A stretch of 64,000 nt of DNA from an uncultured Alphaproteobacteria bacterium (GTDB taxonomy: Bacteria > Pseudomonadota > Alphaproteobacteria > UBA2966). Location of the stretch: NCBI GenBank assembly GCA_958295725.1, contig OY282368.1:3382365-3446364 (forward strand), written 5' to 3'. Numbering within the stretch: the stretch's first letter is position 1; each line of letters begins with the position of its first letter. The position numbers were made by a program, and so were the translations under genes. The notes under the pieces were generated by a model. That model made no database searches and had not been told where the DNA came from. It saw nothing but the letters and a program-made list of their open reading frames with translations. This document shows, in pieces, positions 54,642-63,711 of the stretch.

Positions 54642-54845
54642 GGCCCTTGGCGGACACCCTTCCCGGGACTACCTTGCGCAACGAGCGGCCATCCGCATGG
54701 CTCGCCGCCTCAGTCGTCTCGTGCGCCGTGAACCAAGCCCGATTCCGATGAATGGACACGAACTTCACCCACCCCGCGTCGCTCAAACGCGCCGGTGCGA
54801 TCCCTCGGCCGTCTCCACGGCCTGCGGGGCCGGGGCGCGACCGCC
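54642..54845. other. Spacer after the IS with possible transposase C-terminal relic
   Basis: The 18 nt CAGGCCCTTGGCGGACAC occur at 54552-54569 inside the transposase gene and again at 54640-54657 across the IS edge. Read on, the flank encodes ALGGHPSRDYLAQRAAIRMA, like the end of a related transposase (compare [13 protein letters not shown]). The IS may have inserted into an older relic. No intact gene is seen. Confidence 0.35.
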
Positions 54846-55964
54846 GTGACCGGAGAGAAGCCGACTCCCGGCGGAAGCCATGTTCCGGTCGCGCGCGAAT
54901 TCCTCGCCGAGCAGCTTCCACTCATCGTGTTGACGTTCGCGGCGGGTCTCGCGGCGGCGTACCTTCAGCATGGAACGCTTCCCGGAGGCGACGTCGCGTT
55001 TCCCATCGCCGGCGTGCGGGTTCCCATCTGGCACCTCGTGTGGATGGGGGCATGGACCGGCTACACGCTCGCCCTCGTCGGCGAGGCGTCGGGGATCTTC
55101 GCGCTCCCGTACACGATGTCCGTGCTGCAGTTCTCGAGCCCGGCCGTTTCTCCGACCACCCAGATCCTCACCCTCTTCAACCCGCTCGGCGCGTTGTTCG
55201 GGTTCCGCCGCAACCGGCAGTGGAACCTCGACTTCGCCCTATGGGTCTGCGTCGGCGGCGCGTCGGGCGCCCTGATCGGGCCGTTCGTCCGGTTGACGTG
55301 GCTCTCGGACGTGAAGCCCTTCACGTTCGCCGTCGGCGTCGCGCTCGTGTTCGTCGGCGGACACTTGTGCGTTGCGGCCGTCCGCGGATTCCGTGCCCGT
55401 CGCTCCGGTGCGGGGATCGACGCCCGTTTCCGAGCCGAAGCCATCGCCCGTCGCGCCGCAGGGCGGGCGCCCGCCGGCGTGCCCCCGGGCACGCCCATCG
55501 AGACGCTCGGCAAGGCCGGTGATCGTATCACGATCGGTTTCTGGGGCGATACGTGGACCGTGCGTCCCTCGGCGTTGTTCGCGATCGGCTTCGGGGTCGG
55601 GATCGTCTCGTCGGCGCTGGGCGTGGGCGGCGGGTTCCTGCTGGTGCCGATCCTGGCGACCCTCTACCGGCTGCCCATATACGTTGTCGTCGCGGCGACG
55701 ATCCCCTACGTCATCGTGCTTTCACTGGTGGCCCTGATCACCTACAGCGGCATCCTGCCGGTGATCACGGGGACGGCCATCACGCCGGAGTGGTCCTGGG
55801 GCCTGTTCGCCGCCGCCGGCGGCATCTTCGGCTCCTGGGCCGCGGCCAAGACCCAGCGCTTCGTGCCCGAATACTCGTTGAAGGTGATGCTGGGCGCGCT
55901 CACCGCAGCCGCCGGCGCGCTCTACGTCCTCGACATGTTCCTGGAGCTGCCCTTCCGGCTGTGA
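54846..55964 (+). CDS. TauE/SafE-family sulfite/organosulfonate exporter-like permease
   Basis: About 372 residues with roughly eight TM helices in two halves. The first has LIVLTFAAGLAAAYLQ and LVGEASGIFALPYTMSVLQ; the second has FAIGFGVGIVSSALGVGGGF, which is the repeat motif of the family, then VVAATIPYVIVLSLVALI. Between them is a soluble loop of about 80 residues. Substrate is unknown; the family moves sulfite, sulfoacetate or similar anions. GTG starts at 54795 and 54846 are possible. Confidence 0.88.
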   Translation: MTGEKPTPGGSHVPVAREFLAEQLPLIVLTFAAGLAAAYLQHGTLPGGDVAFPIAGVRVPIWHLVWMGAWTGYTLALVGEASGIFALPYTMSVLQFSSPAVSPTTQILTLFNPLGALFGFRRNRQWNLDFALWVCVGGASGALIGPFVRLTWLSDVKPFTFAVGVALVFVGGHLCVAAVRGFRARRSGAGIDARFRAEAIARRAAGRAPAGVPPGTPIETLGKAGDRITIGFWGDTWTVRPSALFAIGFGVGIVSSALGVGGGFLLVPILATLYRLPIYVVVAATIPYVIVLSLVALITYSGILPVITGTAITPEWSWGLFAAAGGIFGSWAAAKTQRFVPEYSLKVMLGALTAAAGALYVLDMFLELPFRL

Positions 55965-56068
55965 GTCGCGCGATGAGATGGGTTCACCGCATGTTGCCCT
56001 ACCTGCCGTTCGTCGTCCTGGCGCTCGCCGCGCTGGTGGCCGTCTGGCACGTCGCCGCCCACGGGTAA
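55961..56068 (+). CDS. 35-residue single-helix membrane mini-protein
   Basis: A GTG at 55961 overlaps the permease stop as GTGA; ATG 55973 is in the same frame. The product (MSRAMRWVHRMLPYL, then FVVLALAALVAVWHVAAHG) is one positively flanked TM helix. Coupled translation suggests it works with the permease. No family is recognised. Confidence 0.5.
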   Translation: MSRAMRWVHRMLPYLPFVVLALAALVAVWHVAAHG

Positions 56069-56078
56069 GGACGCGGGA

Positions 56079-56861
56079 TCAAAACGCTGTCCAGCCGGCG
56101 TCGACGGATATCGTCGTCCCGCTGATCGATCGCCCCGCGTCCGAGCAGAGGAAGACCGCGGCAGCGGCGATCTCCTCGACCGAGATAATGCGCGGCAACG
56201 CATGCCGCGCACTCACCTGCTCCCGGACGAATTCCTCGACATCGCGCCCGTCCCGGGCCGCCAGACCCTCGGCCTGGAGGTCGTACATGGGCGTCTTGAC
56301 GAAGCCCGGACAGATCGCGTTGCAGGTGATGTCCCAGGGGCCGGCCTCGAGGGCCGTCGCCTTGGTGAGCCCGACCACGCCATGCTTCGCCGCCACGTAA
56401 GGCGCCTTGCGGGGGGAGGCCACCAGCCCGTGGGCCGATCCCATGTTGACGATCCGGCCCCAGCGCCGTTCCTTCATGCGGGGCAGCGCGAGACGCGTCG
56501 TGTGGAACGTCGCCGAGAGATGGATCGCGATAATGGCGTCCCAGCCGTCGAGCGGGAATTCATCGATGGGCGCGACGATCTGGATGCCCGCGCAGTTGAC
56601 CAGGATGTCGAGCGACCCGAACGCCGAGACGGTATCGTCGACGAGGCCGTCGATCTGCTCGACGTCGGTGAGATCGGCGCCGGAATACCGCGCCTCCACG
56701 TCGTGGCGCCTGGCCATCGCGGCGCGCGTTTCCTCGATCTCGTCGGCATCGCCGAAGCCGTTCATCATGATCCTGGCGCCCTCGGCGGCCAGCGCCTCGG
56801 CGGTCGCCAGGCCGATACCGCTCGTCGAGCCCGTGACCAGCGCGGCTCTCCCTCGCAACAC
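56079..56861 (-). CDS. bdhA: 3-Hydroxybutyrate dehydrogenase (short-chain dehydrogenase)
   Basis: 260 residues. It interconverts 3-hydroxybutyrate and acetoacetate with NAD. GSTSGIGLATAEAL binds NAD, NCAGIQIVAPIDEFPLDGWD follows, and the catalytic Ser and YVAAKHG (Tyr, Lys) are intact; GPWDITCNAICPGFVKTPM and the end SGTTISVDAGWTAF are typical of this enzyme. GTG start at 56861 follows AGGAGG. It converges with the permease unit. Confidence 0.9.
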   Translation of the reverse strand: MLRGRAALVTGSTSGIGLATAEALAAEGARIMMNGFGDADEIEETRAAMARRHDVEARYSGADLTDVEQIDGLVDDTVSAFGSLDILVNCAGIQIVAPIDEFPLDGWDAIIAIHLSATFHTTRLALPRMKERRWGRIVNMGSAHGLVASPRKAPYVAAKHGVVGLTKATALEAGPWDITCNAICPGFVKTPMYDLQAEGLAARDGRDVEEFVREQVSARHALPRIISVEEIAAAAVFLCSDAGRSISGTTISVDAGWTAF

Positions 56862-57002
56862 GGCGGCCCCCCTCCTGGCGCCTCGTCTCACCGTCCGCCC
56901 ATCATAGGGACAAACCGTGTGCCGATATACCGACACTCCGGCGCCGAGAGGCACCATCGTCGGAGGACACGCGGCCGCCGGACGGGGACGGAAGCCGACG
57001 AC

Positions 57003-57863
57003 ATGCTACAATACGGTGCTCGTCTTGCTCCGGCATCGACCCGCATCGGCATGAAGCTCGCGCAGGCACGGATCGACATCTACCGCGCCGACGGCTATCT
57101 GAGGATTCCTGCCGTCTTCACGCCCGAGGAGATGAAGGTCCTGCGTGCCGACTGTTACGCGGTCCTGTCGCCGGACCGCGGCCACGCCGACGGCAACGTC
57201 CCGGAGTTGAACGGCGTCGCCACGCGCGTCGGCTTCGGGGTCGACCTCGATTCCCGGGCCGTGGCGGCGGCCGCGAGGCTCCCGCGCATCCTCGGACCCG
57301 TGAAGCAGCTGCTGGGCGAGCGCGTCTACCTGTTCCAAACGCGCGTCAACGCCAAGATGAGGCGCGTGGGCGAGGGATATCCCTGGCACACCGACTTCGC
57401 GAACTGGGTCAACGACGGTATCCGGCGCGGCTCGATGGAAGACATGATCACGGTTGGCGTCCTGCTGACGGAGTCGACGCCGGAGAACGGCGCCATGCGG
57501 ATCCTGCCGGGATCCCACCGGCACGGCGTGGGCGAGTGGTTCTTCGATACCAAGTCCGTAGGCTACCAGTCCTACAACGCGCCCGAAGCGTACGTGGAGA
57601 GGATGATCTCGGAGACGCCGCCGGTGTTCGTCGAGGGCGGCCCCGGCGACATGGTCCTCTTCGCGCCCGAACTCATGCACGGGTCGGAAAAGAACCGCTC
57701 CGACGAGGACCGGCTGTACCTGATGTTCGTCTACAACCGGTCGGACAACCTTCCCGTCGAGTCGGAGATCAGGCGCGAACATATGACGCCCTACGTGAAC
57801 TATCCCTATCGGGGAGATCTCACGGAACTCGCCGACGACGCCATCGCGACCGCCGTCGCCTGA
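57003..57863 (+). CDS. Phytanoyl-CoA dioxygenase family (PhyH) Fe(II)/2-oxoglutarate oxygenase
   Basis: 286 residues. The iron ligands appear as PWHTDFANW (His, Asp) and the distal His in PELMHGSEKNRSDEDRLYL; RILPGSHRHGVGEW is the typical loop. Closest-looking relatives are ectoine-hydroxylase-like enzymes, but no ectoine genes are nearby and the substrate is unknown. ATG 57003 follows a GGGACGGA element; ATG 57051 is an alternative. Confidence 0.85.
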   Translation: MLQYGARLAPASTRIGMKLAQARIDIYRADGYLRIPAVFTPEEMKVLRADCYAVLSPDRGHADGNVPELNGVATRVGFGVDLDSRAVAAAARLPRILGPVKQLLGERVYLFQTRVNAKMRRVGEGYPWHTDFANWVNDGIRRGSMEDMITVGVLLTESTPENGAMRILPGSHRHGVGEWFFDTKSVGYQSYNAPEAYVERMISETPPVFVEGGPGDMVLFAPELMHGSEKNRSDEDRLYLMFVYNRSDNLPVESEIRREHMTPYVNYPYRGDLTELADDAIATAVA

Positions 57864-57921
57864 CCGGAACGCCGCGGTCCGGAATTGGAAATAACCGCGA
57901 TCGTATTCGAGCCGCGGGTAT

Positions 57922-58080
57922 CTACCGCGCTCCTGTCTTCTTGACGCATCGCTCGGGCCGTCCGTAGGCGAACCGTCCTTCCACGCTCCGATACACCAAG
58001 GCGGCGGGGGCCCGTCCGCCCGGAACCCGGACGCTGTAGAGCACGCATCCACGCGGGCCGACGGTCGCCCCACCGCAACT
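57922..58080 (-). pseudogene. Coding-like fragment at the 3' end of tRNA-Thr
   Basis: A minus-strand frame of 52 codons with strong third-position G/C bias ends TAG at 57922. It includes GPRGCVLYSVRVPGGRAPAA, LVYRSVEGRFAYGRPERCVK and two or three cysteines. No good start codon is present before the frame runs towards the tRNA; a GTG at 58044 would give 40 residues. It may be the tail of a truncated gene. No family is recognised. Confidence 0.35.
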
Positions 58081-58100
58081 ATTTGATTCAAAAAGAAAAA

Positions 58101-58176
58101 TGGTGCTGCGGAGAGGACTCGAACCTCCGACCTGCTGATTACGAATCAGCTGCTCTACCAGCTGAGCTACCGCAGC
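58101..58176 (-). tRNA. tRNA-Thr (anticodon CGT)
   Basis: A 76-nt cloverleaf on the minus strand: acceptor GCTGCGG/CCGCAGC, D-arm AGCTCAGCTGGTAGAGC, anticodon arm GCTGA-TTCGTAA-TCAGC with CGT (reads ACG), T-arm GGTTCGAGTCC and an encoded CCA (58101-58103). Confidence 0.97.
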
Positions 58177-58224
58177 ATGGGGGCGGGAATCAGGACATCG
58201 CGCGACCGTTCACTGTGACGCAAG

Positions 58225-59688
58225 CTACGCTCTGGGCGGAGAGGGGTCAACGACGTCTCCACCTCCGCCCCGCCCCTGAATCGCGAGCGGCGCGCGCGCC
58301 GGGTCGGCGGAATCCCGCAAGGTCTCGGAAAGCCGCGCCAGGGCCGCCGGCGAGCCGCCGTTCCCGTTCGCCCCGGCCGCGACCACGGCGGCTCCTGACG
58401 GCGGTTCCGGCGTCACGCCCCAGACGAGGGAGTCGAAACGGCCACACCGCTCGCAGTGGAGAAACCAGTCGGCCGCCGGCCCGCCACACCCCTGGCATAC
58501 CCAGGTATCGTCGGGCGGCGCGGACGACGCTCTCTGAAGCCACATGCCCGTGGCCGCGGAGCCATGCTCGCCTTCCTCGACCCGAGCCATGAGCCGGAAC
58601 AGGCGCCGTTCCTCGCGCTCGGCGAGGGCCTTGTCGAGATGACCGCGCGCTTCGCGCCAGCGGCGCGCGGTAATCAGCGCCCCCGCGAGCGCCACGCGCC
58701 CTTCGCGATGCCCGGCGTGGAGGCGATCGAGCCGCGCCATCCGCCGCACCCGCCGGGCCGGGTCGTCCTCGGGATGAAGAGCGAGGTAGAGGGCGGCCAG
58801 TTCGGGGTGCGGCGACTTGCGCCAACTCGTCTCGATGACGCGCACCGCCTTGCCCGTCTCGCCGTCGGCCTGATAGTGGCGCGCGGCGAGCATCGCCGCG
58901 GGGACGAATTCCGGCGACAAGGCATGCGCGTCACGGGCCAAGGCGGCGGCCGTCTCCGTGTCGCCCGCCGCATCGACGTCGCGTGCCTGTGCGAACAGGG
59001 TCAGCGCCTTGCGTCGGCGGCCCGTCGGTTTGTCGAACACCTTGCGGCGGGAAGCGTCATCGAGGGTGACCAACGCCTCGCGCCACAAGCCCGCCGCCGA
59101 CTGCAAGTCGAAGAGCAGGTTCTGGACCCAGGGAGAGGCGGGCCGCAGAGCGTGGGCCCGTCGGGCATGGCGGAGCGCGGTCCGGGTGTCGCCCGAGCGC
59201 AGCGCCTGCATCAACAACCCCCGCGCACCGAGGAATTCGGTATCGGGCGCGTCGAGCATGCGCCTGTAGAGGCGTGCCGCCTCCGAAGTATCTCCCGCCT
59301 GCTGGGCGGCCTGCGCCGACAGCATCAGGGGAAGCGGCGACTCGTCGAGCAAGGACGCCGCCCGGCGTCCGAGCTTCAAGGCTTCGTCGCTCTCGCCGGC
59401 CGCCAGAGCCGTCATGCCGCCGGACAGTACCGCCTCGCCGCGGCGGCGGCGGCGGTCCCGGCGCGCCCGGCCGATGGCGCGCGGGCCGCGCCGGAGCCAG
59501 AGCCAGCCCCGATAGGCGAGGGCTCCCGCCGCGAGCAGCGCGGCGAAGGCGATGGCGCCCGCGGCGACCGAGGTCTCGACGCGCCAGCCCTGCCAGTCGA
59601 CGACGATGTTGCCCGGCCGGTCCGCCAGCCACGCCGAGATCGAGGCGACCAGCGCGAGGCCGACGAACCACCGGAGAGCTCGGGTCAT
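58225..59688 (-). CDS. hemY: HemY-type TPR membrane protein with C-terminal zinc ribbon
   Basis: 487 residues. Two N-terminal TM helices (about RWFVGLALVASISAWLA and AGAIAFAALLAAGALAYRG) lead to a HemY_N/TPR region (LGRRAASLL, AARLYRRMLDAPD, RHARRAHAL). A zinc-ribbon C-terminus WVCQGCGG...HCERCGRFDSLVW (about 392-418) resembles the rubredoxin-like domain of LapB. This HemY is not protoporphyrinogen oxidase; it is a scaffold-like protein of the heme operon. Its ATG overlaps the mic60 stop. Confidence 0.88.
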   Translation of the reverse strand: MTRALRWFVGLALVASISAWLADRPGNIVVDWQGWRVETSVAAGAIAFAALLAAGALAYRGWLWLRRGPRAIGRARRDRRRRRGEAVLSGGMTALAAGESDEALKLGRRAASLLDESPLPLMLSAQAAQQAGDTSEAARLYRRMLDAPDTEFLGARGLLMQALRSGDTRTALRHARRAHALRPASPWVQNLLFDLQSAAGLWREALVTLDDASRRKVFDKPTGRRRKALTLFAQARDVDAAGDTETAAALARDAHALSPEFVPAAMLAARHYQADGETGKAVRVIETSWRKSPHPELAALYLALHPEDDPARRVRRMARLDRLHAGHREGRVALAGALITARRWREARGHLDKALAEREERRLFRLMARVEEGEHGSAATGMWLQRASSAPPDDTWVCQGCGGPAADWFLHCERCGRFDSLVWGVTPEPPSGAAVVAAGANGNGGSPAALARLSETLRDSADPARAPLAIQGRGGGGDVVDPSPPRA

Positions 59689-60875
59689 CGTGGGGAACCG
59701 TCCTCGCCCGCCCCATCGCCGATCATGGCGACGCGCGCCGCCGCCTCGGCATGGAGGCTGGCCAGACCGGACTCCACCGCGAGGCGGGCGCGGGCGAGCG
59801 TCAGCCAGGCAGCGGCGGCATCTGCCGCCTCGTCCGTCAACGCGGCGAGCTCCGTCACGGCCGCCGCCAGGTCGCCGGAGAGCAATCCCGCCTCGGCGCG
59901 CGCGAGGTGGGCGTCGATGTCGGCGCCGGGAACGTCGCCCGTTCGTCGCACGGTGACGACCGTGGCGAGACGCCGCAGGATATCGTCCGCCCAGCCGTCG
60001 GCTCCGGCCGCGTCGGTGCGCAGAATGGCGGAAGCCTCCGCGCTCAGCTTCCGGCGCAGAACGGTCGGCGTCGCGACGCCGGCGGCGGCATGGTCTTCGA
60101 GTTCGCGGAGCGCGCGCGACAAGCCGGACGGGATACCGCCTTCCGCCGCCAGCAGGGCCTTGACACTGGAAAGCGATTCCGAAAACGGCCGGCCGTCGAG
60201 CGCGGCGTCACGCAACCGGCCGACGGCCAACGCCAGCGCGGCGGCGCCCGCGACATGCTGGGGTTGCACGACTTCCAGGAGGCGGGCGCGGCCGTCGAGC
60301 TCGTCGATTCGCGACTCCAGCTCCGCCAGCGACGCGGCGAGACGGGCCTCCGCTGTCCGAAAGACGGCGTCCGTGTCGGACAGCACCGTCTCCAGCGCTC
60401 CGATCCGGTTCGCCAACGACTCCACCCGTTCGCCCTCGTCGGCGGCGCGTACTTCCCGGGCCAAGGTCTCGATGCGGCGTCGCGTGTCGTCGAGAGGGCC
60501 CGCCAGCGCATCCATCTCCCGGACGATGGTGCCCATCCGGCCCGCCATCGTCGCCAGGGACGCCTGCTCGCGCGCCAGGGCGTCGAGGGACCGCGCGGCT
60601 TCGGCGAGTCGGCTCTCCATGACGTCCACGCGGCCCGATAGCGCGGTGAGGGCCGCGATCTGGGGCTTCGGATCGTGGACTGGAGCGCCGAACCCGCCGA
60701 GCAACCGTGGCTCGACGTGGGCGGCGATGGCGAACGCGCCGACAATCAGCGCGACGCCGCCCGTCGCCACGGCCGCCCTGACCGGCCACCGGTCCGACGC
60801 GGGCGCCGCGGCGGCGGTCTCGTCCGATGCCGGATCGGGTTCGGGCGCGTCCTCGGGCTTCGTCGAGGCGGTCAT
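59685..60875 (-). CDS. Mitofilin homologue (alphaproteobacterial Mic60)
   Basis: 396 residues. An N-terminal disordered region, one TM helix (about AAVATGGVALIVGAFAIAAHV), a long periplasmic coiled coil (SGRVDVMESRLAEAARSLDA to LLEVVQ) and a C-terminal helical mitofilin-like domain. Mic60 forms cristae junctions in mitochondria; alphaproteobacterial members sit between hemD and hemY as here and shape the inner membrane. Identity rests on layout and context more than on motifs. Overlaps both neighbours by 4 nt. Confidence 0.8.
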   Translation of the reverse strand: MTASTKPEDAPEPDPASDETAAAAPASDRWPVRAAVATGGVALIVGAFAIAAHVEPRLLGGFGAPVHDPKPQIAALTALSGRVDVMESRLAEAARSLDALAREQASLATMAGRMGTIVREMDALAGPLDDTRRRIETLAREVRAADEGERVESLANRIGALETVLSDTDAVFRTAEARLAASLAELESRIDELDGRARLLEVVQPQHVAGAAALALAVGRLRDAALDGRPFSESLSSVKALLAAEGGIPSGLSRALRELEDHAAAGVATPTVLRRKLSAEASAILRTDAAGADGWADDILRRLATVVTVRRTGDVPGADIDAHLARAEAGLLSGDLAAAVTELAALTDEAADAAAAWLTLARARLAVESGLASLHAEAAARVAMIGDGAGEDGSPR

Positions 60876-61591
60876 GGACTGGCCGTCCCGGACAGGAGGT
60901 CAAGGAGGGATTCCCGTTCCGGCCGTTCGGCGACGTGAACGCCGCGCCATTCGAGGGCGGGCAATTCCTCCGCAACCGCTCGGCTGAGGCAGTACGCGTT
61001 CAACATTCGGCAGGCTTGGGCCAATCCCGCATCGCGTGTCAGCCTAACAAAGGTCTTCGCGGCGCGGGGAGAGAAAAAGACCACCGCGTCGGCGTCTCCG
61101 GATCGAAGCGCCGCGTCCGCGGCGGCGGGCAGGGCGACGGCGGCCCGGGCCTCGTAGAGGGTGACGCGGCGGGCCACGAACCCGGCGGCGACCAGCGCGC
61201 CCGCGAGGTCTCCTGCGACTTCGGCGCCTGCCGCATGCAATAGCGCGCCGGCGCTCGGGTCCAGCGTGGACATGACGGTGTCCGTCAGGGCCTCGACGTC
61301 GCCGCCCGCCCGGGTCACCCGAGCGAAGCCCAGTTCGGCGGCCACGCGCGCCGTCGTATCGCCGACGGCGAAGAGGGCCACGTCTCGGATCTCCGTCGCC
61401 GCCGCGAGCGCCCGGACGCCATTCGCGCTCGTCGCCATCACGGCCTGCACGCCCCGGAGATCGAGCGACTCCGGCGGCTGCCCGAACCTGATATCCAGAA
61501 ATGGCGCCTCGATCGCCTCGTGGCCCAGTCGGGCAAGCGCATCCGTCAGCGCCGCGGCGTCGGGGCGGGGTCGGGTGTTGATGACGCGCAC
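60872..61591 (-). CDS. hemD: Uroporphyrinogen-III synthase
   Basis: 239 residues. It closes and inverts ring D of hydroxymethylbilane. The family is poorly conserved, but TSANGVRALAAA, FAVGDTTARVAAELGF and ADAVVFFSPRAAKTFVRL are recognisable. GTG start 61591 lies 3 nt after hemC; the stop overlaps mic60 (ATGA). Confidence 0.92.
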   Translation of the reverse strand: MRVINTRPRPDAAALTDALARLGHEAIEAPFLDIRFGQPPESLDLRGVQAVMATSANGVRALAAATEIRDVALFAVGDTTARVAAELGFARVTRAGGDVEALTDTVMSTLDPSAGALLHAAGAEVAGDLAGALVAAGFVARRVTLYEARAAVALPAAADAALRSGDADAVVFFSPRAAKTFVRLTRDAGLAQACRMLNAYCLSRAVAEELPALEWRGVHVAERPERESLLDLLSGTASP

Positions 61592-61594
61592 GGC

Positions 61595-62548
61595 TCAGGG
61601 CCCGGCGAGGAACTCGGGACCCACGCGCGCCCGGAGCTCCATGCCCGCGTCGCGCCCGAGCGCCTCGGCGTCCGCGGGAACTCCGTCGCGACGAGTTTCG
61701 AGCATGTCGCTCCCATCCGTTCTGAACACACGCGCCATGAGTTGCAGGCGATTCTCGACGAGTCGCGCGTGCGCGGCGATGGGCGTGCGGCAGGTTCCGT
61801 CGAGCGCGGCCAGGACACCCCGCTCGCAGGTAACGCAAGCGTGGGTGTCGGGATCGTCGAGGGGCGCCAGAAGTTCGTGGGCGCGTGTATCGCCGCTTCG
61901 GCATTCCACCCCGATGGCGCCCTGGCCCGCGGCCGGCAGCATTTCCTCCGGCGGCAGGACGGCCGTGGCCCGTCCGGCGAGCCCGAGGCGGTTGAGACCC
62001 GCCAGCGCCAACAACGTCGCGGCGACATCGCCACGCTCGATCTTGGCGAGGCGCGTATCGACGTTGCCTCGGAACATGACGACCTCGAGGTCTTCGCGGG
62101 CGTGCTTGAGGTGCGCCCGCCGTCGCTGCGAAGCGGTGCCCACGACGGCGCCCGCCGGCAGCGCGACGATACTGTCCGCGACCGTACTGACGAGCGCGTC
62201 GCGGGGATCTTCCCGCAGCGGCATACAGGGCACCGAGATACCGTCGGGGAGCGCGGTTTCGAGGTCCTTCATGGAATGCACCGCGATGTCGACGTCGCCA
62301 GCGAGCAGTGCCTCCTCTACCTCCTTGGCGAACAGACCCTTGCCGCCGACCTCGGCGAGCGGCCGGTCGGTCACGCGGTCGCCCGCGGTGCGGATGACCA
62401 CGAGCTCGATGTCGTCGGCCCTCAACGCGTCGTGCGCCGCCGCCAATCCGGCCCGAACCTGCTCGGCCTGGGCGAGAGCGAGTTCGCTGCCGCGGGTGCC
62501 GATGCGCACCGCGGCGCGCGCGCGCGCGTCCGTGCGTTGCGCCGTCAT
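61595..62548 (-). CDS. hemC: Porphobilinogen deaminase
   Basis: 317 residues. It polymerises four porphobilinogens. RIGTRGSELALAQAEQV near the N-terminus, HSMKDLETALPDG, RGNVDTRLAKIERGD, and the dipyrromethane-cofactor cysteine in LDGTCRTPIAAHA are present. ATG 62548 gives the family N-terminus; 62605 would add 19 residues. Diverges from tsaD. Confidence 0.96.
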   Translation of the reverse strand: MTAQRTDARARAAVRIGTRGSELALAQAEQVRAGLAAAHDALRADDIELVVIRTAGDRVTDRPLAEVGGKGLFAKEVEEALLAGDVDIAVHSMKDLETALPDGISVPCMPLREDPRDALVSTVADSIVALPAGAVVGTASQRRRAHLKHAREDLEVVMFRGNVDTRLAKIERGDVAATLLALAGLNRLGLAGRATAVLPPEEMLPAAGQGAIGVECRSGDTRAHELLAPLDDPDTHACVTCERGVLAALDGTCRTPIAAHARLVENRLQLMARVFRTDGSDMLETRRDGVPADAEALGRDAGMELRARVGPEFLAGP

Positions 62549-62643
62549 GACTAGGGTGCTAGTGCGTGACGCGGAAGAGGGCAAGCGAAATCGGGGCGCG
62601 TACATGGCCTTCCACGAGAAGCATGCGCCACGAGGAGCACGCG

Positions 62644-63711
62644 ATGGTCGTGCTGGGCATCGAGACGAGCTGCGACGAGACGGCGGCCGCGGTGGTGGAT
62701 GGCGAGCGGCGGATCCTGTCGAGTATCGTCCTGTCGCAACTGGACGAGCACCGCGTGTATGGCGGCGTGGTGCCGGAGATCGCCTCGCGCGCCCACATCC
62801 GCCATCTGGACGGCATCGTCGACCGGGCCATGCGCGAGGCCGACACCCGCTACGTGGACCTCTCGGGCGTCGCCGCCACGGCGGGACCGGGCCTGATCGG
62901 GGGCGTCATGGTGGGGTTGGTGACCGGCAAGGCCATCGCCGCATCGACCGCGCGGCCCCTGGTCGCGGTCAACCATCTTGAGGGGCACGCACTCTCCGTC
63001 CGACTCACCGACGGTATCGAGTTCCCCTATCTGCTGCTGCTCGTATCGGGCGGCCATTGCCAACTCGTCGAGGTCGCCGGCGTCGGCGCCTACCGGCGGC
63101 TCGGCACCACGATCGACGATGCCGTCGGCGAGGCGTTCGACAAGACCGCGAAGATGCTCGGCCTCGGATATCCGGGCGGACCCGCGGTGGAACGTGCGGC
63201 TCGCGAGGGAGATCCCGCACGTTTCGACCTTCCAAGACCGCTGCGCGGCCGGCCCGGCTGCGACTTCTCGTTTTCGGGACTGAAGACCGCGGTGCGCCAC
63301 GCCGTCGCCGGCCTGACCGACGGCGTTCCCGGAACCAGGGACGCGGCCGATCTGGCCGCATCGTTTCAGACCGCGGTGGGTGACGTGTTCGTCGACCGCA
63401 CCGCGAATGCCCTGAAAACCTACGCGGAGCGACACCCGCGCGCGCGCCGCCTCGTGGTCGCGGGCGGTGTCGCGGCGAACGGTTACCTGCGCCGGCGCCT
63501 GGAGGCCGTGTGCGCCGCGGCGGACTTCTCCATGTGGGCGCCGCCGCCGGATCTCTGCACCGACAACGCCGCGATGATCGCCTGGGCGGGCGTGGAACGC
63601 CTGCGGCGCGGTCTGACGGACCCGCTCGACACGCCGGCGCGCGCGCGCTGGCCCCTCGACGAGACGCGCCCGCTCCGCTCCATGAACGAGGACGGAAAGG
63701 ACACTCCATGA
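62644..63711 (+). CDS. tsaD: tRNA N6-adenosine threonylcarbamoyltransferase
   Basis: 355 residues of the ASKHA fold. It transfers threonylcarbamoyl to A37 of t[18 protein letters not shown] starts the protein; the metal His residues are in [19 protein letters not shown] and [17 protein letters not shown] bind nucleotide; [13 protein letters not shown] carries the third ligand. ATG 62644 follows CGAGGAG. Works with TsaE at 25358. Its stop overlaps the next gene (ATGA). Confidence 0.96.
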   Translation: MVVLGIETSCDETAAAVVDGERRILSSIVLSQLDEHRVYGGVVPEIASRAHIRHLDGIVDRAMREADTRYVDLSGVAATAGPGLIGGVMVGLVTGKAIAASTARPLVAVNHLEGHALSVRLTDGIEFPYLLLLVSGGHCQLVEVAGVGAYRRLGTTIDDAVGEAFDKTAKMLGLGYPGGPAVERAAREGDPARFDLPRPLRGRPGCDFSFSGLKTAVRHAVAGLTDGVPGTRDAADLAASFQTAVGDVFVDRTANALKTYAERHPRARRLVVAGGVAANGYLRRRLEAVCAAADFSMWAPPPDLCTDNAAMIAWAGVERLRRGLTDPLDTPARARWPLDETRPLRSMNEDGKDTP

